DNA of 64,000 nt from Ilex aquifolium. Lineage: Eukaryota; Streptophyta; Magnoliopsida; Aquifoliales; Aquifoliaceae. Within the stretch, counting starts at the first letter, position 1. The number at the start of each line of letters is the position of its first letter. The notes beneath the pieces are model-generated. The model searched no databases. It worked only from the letters and a program-made list of their open reading frames with translations, and was not told the origin of the DNA. Shown here piece by piece: positions 59,480 through 64,000 of the stretch. Location of the stretch: the NCBI GenBank assembly GCA_951799425.1, contig OX637402.1:31898492-31962491 (forward strand). The letters run 5' to 3'. A program made the position numbers and the translations under genes.

Positions 59480-59828
59480 AAAAAATTTCAATAGCATACC
59501 TCCAAAATTTACGACTTTGAAGAGTGTTTTTATAATTATTATGAGTCGTTTTTTAACTCAAAAATTTATCATTTTTATGGGTGATTTATTACTTTTTATA
59601 TGTATTTTTATCATTGTTATGGATATTTTTATTACTGTTATGATAATTATTTTTATAATTTTTCTTCGGTATAAAAAAAAACCACTTTTGTGAGTGATTT
59701 ACCACATTTGTTGGTTTTTTTTATTATTGTTGTGGTAACTATTTTTGTCACTTTTTTGGGTATCACAATAGTGATAAAAATATTTATAAATATAATAAAT
59801 TTTAGTATTATACCAAAACTTAGCCAAT
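59480..59828. mobile_element. MITE-like element, copy 2 (diverged)
   Basis: Same sequence of motifs as 58190-58530: TTTATAATTATTATGAGTCG, then TTTATCATTGTTATGG, CGGTATAAAAAAAA, TTTTTTGGGTATCACAATAG, TAATAAATTTTAGTATTATACC. Less well-preserved ends than copy 1. Confidence 0.6.
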
Positions 59829-59842
59829 GTCAATTTCAAACC

Positions 59843-60245
59843 TCTTAACTTGGACCTCTCAGGTCATGATCATCAGCCCGGGAGGTGCAGGTCGAGAATC
59901 GTCGCCGACGTAACCCTCGTGTACACATTAACAACGACAACTCATACATTTCACAATACCACGTCACTCCTAGGGAATATAGCCTCTAACGGTTAAATAT
60001 TCCAGCACATAGGACTTAACAATCTCAAGGGGATCATGTTGATTTTGTAAAGATCGCGTTGGCTATGAGAAGATCACACAAGACAATTGTATACTATAGA
60101 TATCAATCAAGCATTTGTGTCATTAACTCTATGTAATTCTGTAACTTTCTTTCTCGAATAATAGAAAACTCCCCCAAAAGCAAGAGACTCTATTAAAGTA
60201 GACTAGCTAAACTTCCGAGTTGGTGAACCACTATAAATTCCTAGT
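59843..60245 (+). repeat. Decayed Tat LTR fragment
   Basis: The 3' part parallels the LTR of the 30325 element. Here AAGAGACTCTATTAAAGTAG, ACTAGCTAA and GTTGGTGAACCACTATAAAT; there AGAGCCTCCATTAGAGAGTG, ACTAGCCGA and CCGGTGAACCACTATACTTC. It also has AATAATAGAAAA-type A-rich sequence before it. No internal domain is attached, so it is an old solo or truncated LTR. Confidence 0.6.
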
Positions 60246-60334
60246 TTATTGATATTTGTTCGTAATTATTTAACTTCTGAATCCATTGTTCAACCCCTAA
60301 GAGTCCAGAAGTTCTACCTGGATATCCTAGTAAA

Positions 60335-61086
60335 CAAGGGTGGAGGCAGCCCTTTTCAGGGTGGGCAAGTCTCCCCCCCCCCCCCCCCCCCCCCCATTTT
60401 TTTTTACTTAGGTATGTATATTGTATATTTGTACAATATATTATTTGTGCCCACCTAAAATCAAAGACAAAAATATTAATGTACACGTATATCAAATGAA
60501 TAATTTTAATTATGTCCCCCTTATTTTTTTGGCACATCAATTAGTGTATATTTATATCAAATGAATATGAATTTTTTGACATATTTTGGGTTGGTTATAT
60601 ACCTATCTAGATAAATTTTGAATATACTATAATTATTTTATACTTTCTAATACTAAAAAAAACATGATATACATATTCGCTAGTTTACTTGTGATTTTGA
60701 CATTTATTTTTGTTAATTATGGTAAAAATTATAGAATACACAGTGAACTGCATAATCGATCAAATGATTTATAAATATCAAAATGATAACATGATTATGT
60801 ATCTAAAAAATAATAAAGTTTTTATGCAACATTTTAAAAGTACAAAAATTTACCGAAGTCAATTCTAAATGATTTTAATTAGTTAATATTTTGTAAAAAA
60901 AAATGTTATCGTTTGTATATATTAGACATATCAAATTTCGGTATGGTGGGTTTAATGAACTTTTAAGTATTAAATATGATGTAATTAAATAAATTATTGT
61001 CTTATTTCTATCAATTGCAAGAAAAAAATAATTTATTAAAATATTCGTGCCCACCTTAACACAATTTTCTGGCTCTGCCTAAACCC
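60335..61086. mobile_element. Putative TIR element with 23-C run
   Basis: Left end has GGGTGGAGGCAG then GGTGGGCA; right end on the other strand reads GGGTTTAGGCAGAG then GGTGGGCA. The interior is AT-rich without transposase. A C-homopolymer of 23 (60373-60395) followed by T9 lies just inside the left end. No target duplication could be fixed, so classification is open. Confidence 0.5.
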
Positions 61087-62460
61087 TATCAGCGTTCTTA
61101 ACGAAATTCTCAAACCATTTACGTCTGTTCAGCCGCGTAAAATCCTTTCTTTTTTTTGTACCGTAATCAAATCCAGGTGGGTAGGTATATCCATTGGATG
61201 TGCAAATCCAGGTAGGTAGGTATATCTATTGAAAGGAGATAATGATTAAGGTTATGTGGCTGCCTTTCGCCACTGCTGGTGGTTGAGTGGTTGAAAGGCG
61301 GTTCGATATACAATGTCTACTGTTTGCATTTACAAACCAAATATCCAATGAACTATATTTGATATATTAGTGACAGTGATTATATACGTGAGACTCAATT
61401 CTATATATTCTGAACAATGAATGTGTATAATCTCTTTCGCTTCTATGCTATCTCCAATAGGTCCTAATGGATTAGTAATGAGTGATATCTATTGAGTAAA
61501 TATGAAAAAAAATAAGTATTTTAAGAGATTTGAACCCCTCCAGATGGGTTGTTAGTTGAGAAGTGTCCAAACCCTAAAATTGTCCATAGGGTTTTAGCCA
61601 AATTATATAAAACATATGGACTTCACTATGTGTCGATTATAACATGATACTACTGTAGTATTAAATATTTTCTTATCAATCAGTCAAAAATTTAGTAGAC
61701 CTAGTTGCGCAATTGAAACAACTAGAGATAGATAAAATCAAACCTCACATGATTTTGCTTCTTTCTTTTTTCCAAATGGTAAACATTCAATTCCAAGTAT
61801 ATGTATTTATTTCATGTTTGTGTGCTGGGTTTGGTTAGGATCTCAACCAAACACAACAATCAGAGAAAACTCACGTCAAATCTTTGAAAAATGAAAATTT
61901 ATCAAGGAGTTTTGATATGCTAACCAAATTTTTTTATCATATTTTATTTTTCGAGCGAGTGGTATAATTCTCAGCAACAAATAAGTGGGTCATATCATTT
62001 GGAATGAAAAATGGTGTAAATGTTTTGAGAAGTGCAGTTTTATAATTTTTTATGTCCCAGTACCAACTACCAAGGTTTGGAATAGAGTCTGTTGACTCTG
62101 GATAAAGGGAATTTTGTTTTATTTTATACAATAATTAGGGTTGATGTCAGGTAGTTCAAAAACAACACAATGCTTCTTTTCTAACCACACCAATGATTCT
62201 TTTCCCATAGTTTTATGAAGTAATGAGAACTGCACATCAAGTACGCTTACCATTAAAACTTGTCTAAAAGTACCTTTTAACTTCTTTTTTTTTGCAAACA
62301 TGTTTCCACATGGAAAAACATGAGTTTGATCCACGCATTCGTAAATATAATGATGGTTTGAAAAATAAACTATGAAATGTTGTACTTGAACAAATAACTT
62401 ACAAAACCATGGTAGGTTGGTAAAAAAAAAGCCCACATATCTTGTCTCAATTGTAATGTG
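61087..62460. other. Intergenic spacer; second copy of duplicated blocks
   Basis: 61165-61300 repeats the two blocks seen at 58540-58795, here with CCAGGTGGGTAGGTATATCC itself doubled (61175 and 61206). The remaining AT-rich sequence has no supported gene. Confidence 0.5.
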
Positions 62461-62640
62461 TAACAATCTCAAAGGTAGCTCGAGTGGTAATAAGGACGAA
62501 CTGTAAATTTAAATATTTTGAGTTCAAACCTTGTCAACTCTTTGGTGTGGATGACTTGCCTTTGACTGAATCGGAGAGAGAATTAATCGATGCGCGGTTA
62601 AGTTAACCAAAACACTTCTTACCATTAAAAAAAAAATGTA
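62461..62640 (+). mobile_element. tRNA-derived SINE
   Basis: A-box-like GGTAGCTCGAGTGGTAATAA (62474 on) and B-box-like GAGTTCAAACC about 45 bp later, followed by a short body and an A-run (62628-62636). Fits a plant SINE in plus orientation, related in its head to the one at 52981. Confidence 0.65.
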
Positions 62641-64000
62641 ATTCGTAATGTAAATTATAATTTGATTTATTTTTTTGATCGATAACTATCCCACCTTTTA
62701 GACTCGTGGTTACAAAGTAAACTCAAATAGGCACTTGCAAAATCATATGCATTGAGTAAATGACTAAAACTCTTTTGCGAATTTAAAATTCAAAATTCAA
62801 AATTCAAACGTTGTACCTCTAAATTTTATTCTTAAATTTTTTTCAATTTAAATCTCGAGTCAGATATAAAGTTGTTGCATTGAGTATCTATGGAAACAGT
62901 GGCCCGCAGTCCGCCGAGCAGACCCAAATTTCCTGACACGGTCCATTTATTACAGCTCTATGTTACCAATGTTGATTTCCTGACAGGGTCCATTTAATAA
63001 ATTTTTAATCCATTCATAATCATTTCGATACAATGATTTTTGTACCAGTCAAATCTTCATGGAGTCAAGGGTCAGATTTGAATAGTCGATGGTGCTGATA
63101 AGTTGAGAGTGAGCACCACCATACAAGGACAGAAGGTTAGGAAGGTAGGTGAGCAGTGAACGTTGAACTTAGGTTTCTAGACTTTAGAAGAGCCACGCTT
63201 TCATTAAATGGGGCTTAGGAGTTAGGACTACCATCAATGCCTCAAAGTCGCATTTCTTAATCATGTGTGACATTTGTTCAGCCAATATTTAAACCATTTA
63301 TAACGATGAATAATCAAATACGTGTCATATACAACTTATATTTAATCGCATACGTATTAACTTATATAATTGATGGGCCAGTCTTTAGACAATCGACTCA
63401 GTTGGATAAAATCTTTAGATGAAACGTCATCAAATGTAATTAACTAATTATTTTTTAATGCGGTTTGAAGCGTGCGACAACCCCATCATTATTTTACTGT
63501 TACGGATTGCTTGATTTATGGACACATGGATCTGTACCTAGATCTGGAAGTCAAAGAGGTAACAAATAAGACAAAGAGGTTCTAGAGTGAAATGAACAGA
63601 TAGATCGATTCTGATGTCAATTGTTAGAGAGATGGACAGACCTGAAGTTGCTTACCATGAGCCAAGATAAGGACCTTCAATAAACGATATCAATTCTCTA
63701 ATACTGAAAAACTCTGTGCCAAATAATATAAAAGCCCAAATACAATTTTCTTCTTTATCACCAAAACTTATTAAGACTAAACCCGAATTCATTAATGAAG
63801 ATCGTTTCTAGGTTGTTGGACATGATGAGGACCACCTTTTGCCAACTAGGTTGTCCCTTGCCTCTTAAAATTATGGGCTTCGTCGTACTGATGGTTGCAT
63901 TTTAATTAGAGACAGACAAACTTTATTCACATGATTCGTCATACGAGTTTTACAGTTTGGTTGGATTCATTTGGAGACACAGAAACTTTATTCACGTGAT
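62641..64000. other. Intergenic sequence, no supported gene
   Basis: AT-rich with scattered short repeats, such as AAACTTTATTCAC(A/G)TGAT at about 63919 and 63983. I find no ORF, RNA gene or transposon end that I can support. Confidence 0.45.

Noticed and set aside
62461-62640. A tRNA gene
   Set aside because: A- and B-box-like motifs are present, but there is no cloverleaf with paired acceptor arms, so a tRNA-derived SINE fits better.
1-64000. CRISPR array, bacterial operon or prophage
   Set aside because: Spliced genes, organelle transit peptides and plant transposons show nuclear plant DNA; no repeat-spacer pattern is present.

Overview
The window is nuclear DNA of a flowering plant, most probably a eudicot. 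The genes are intron-rich with GT..AG junctions. Two of them encode organellar ribosomal proteins, and the space between genes is AT-rich and full of plant transposons (hAT, Pack-MULE-like, Tat-type Ty3 LTR, tRNA-derived SINEs). I cannot name the species from the sequence alone. All exon models were built by hand from splice sites and reading-frame continuity.

Layout. 1-10941 (-): exocyst subunit SEC3, 17 exons, C-terminal part beyond the left edge. 11773-12943: a terminal-inverted-repeat element. 13933-14484 (-): a single-exon dirigent protein. 14960-15610: a hAT element with perfect 8-bp target duplication. 15798-19517 (-): a six-exon DUF616 (MUCI70/TOD1-like) Golgi-type protein. 22093-22722: a second hAT, beside a decayed PPR gene (22800-24175). 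24884-26186: a Pack-MULE-like element that has captured the start of an XBAT31-type ankyrin E3 ligase gene. 26450-27299: CACTA-like and LTR-like remnants. 27833-29998 (-): a two-exon defensin-like peptide gene whose intron holds a hAT and a foldback element.

30325-44326 (+) is a complete 14.0-kb Tat-lineage Ty3 retrotransposon with 715-bp LTRs, a GAAGA target duplication, and gag-PR-RT-RH-aRH-INT. Its long pol-to-LTR region holds a 54-bp satellite-like array and two spliced antisense genes. Each of its three coding units is broken by exactly one in-frame TAG where Gln appears to be expected. Right of it lie 46128-48529 (+), a bL24/KOW ribosomal protein; 50270-52132 (-), plastid ribosomal protein S9; and 53287-58042 (-), a nine-exon MATE transporter with an apparent GC-AG intron. 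58100-64000 has no gene that I can support; it holds a small tandem duplication later inflated by transposons, plus a SINE.

The host genes are unrelated housekeeping, wall or defence functions and do not form a cluster. The notable biology is in the mobile DNA: gene capture, antisense accessory genes, satellite birth, and a pattern of amber codons.
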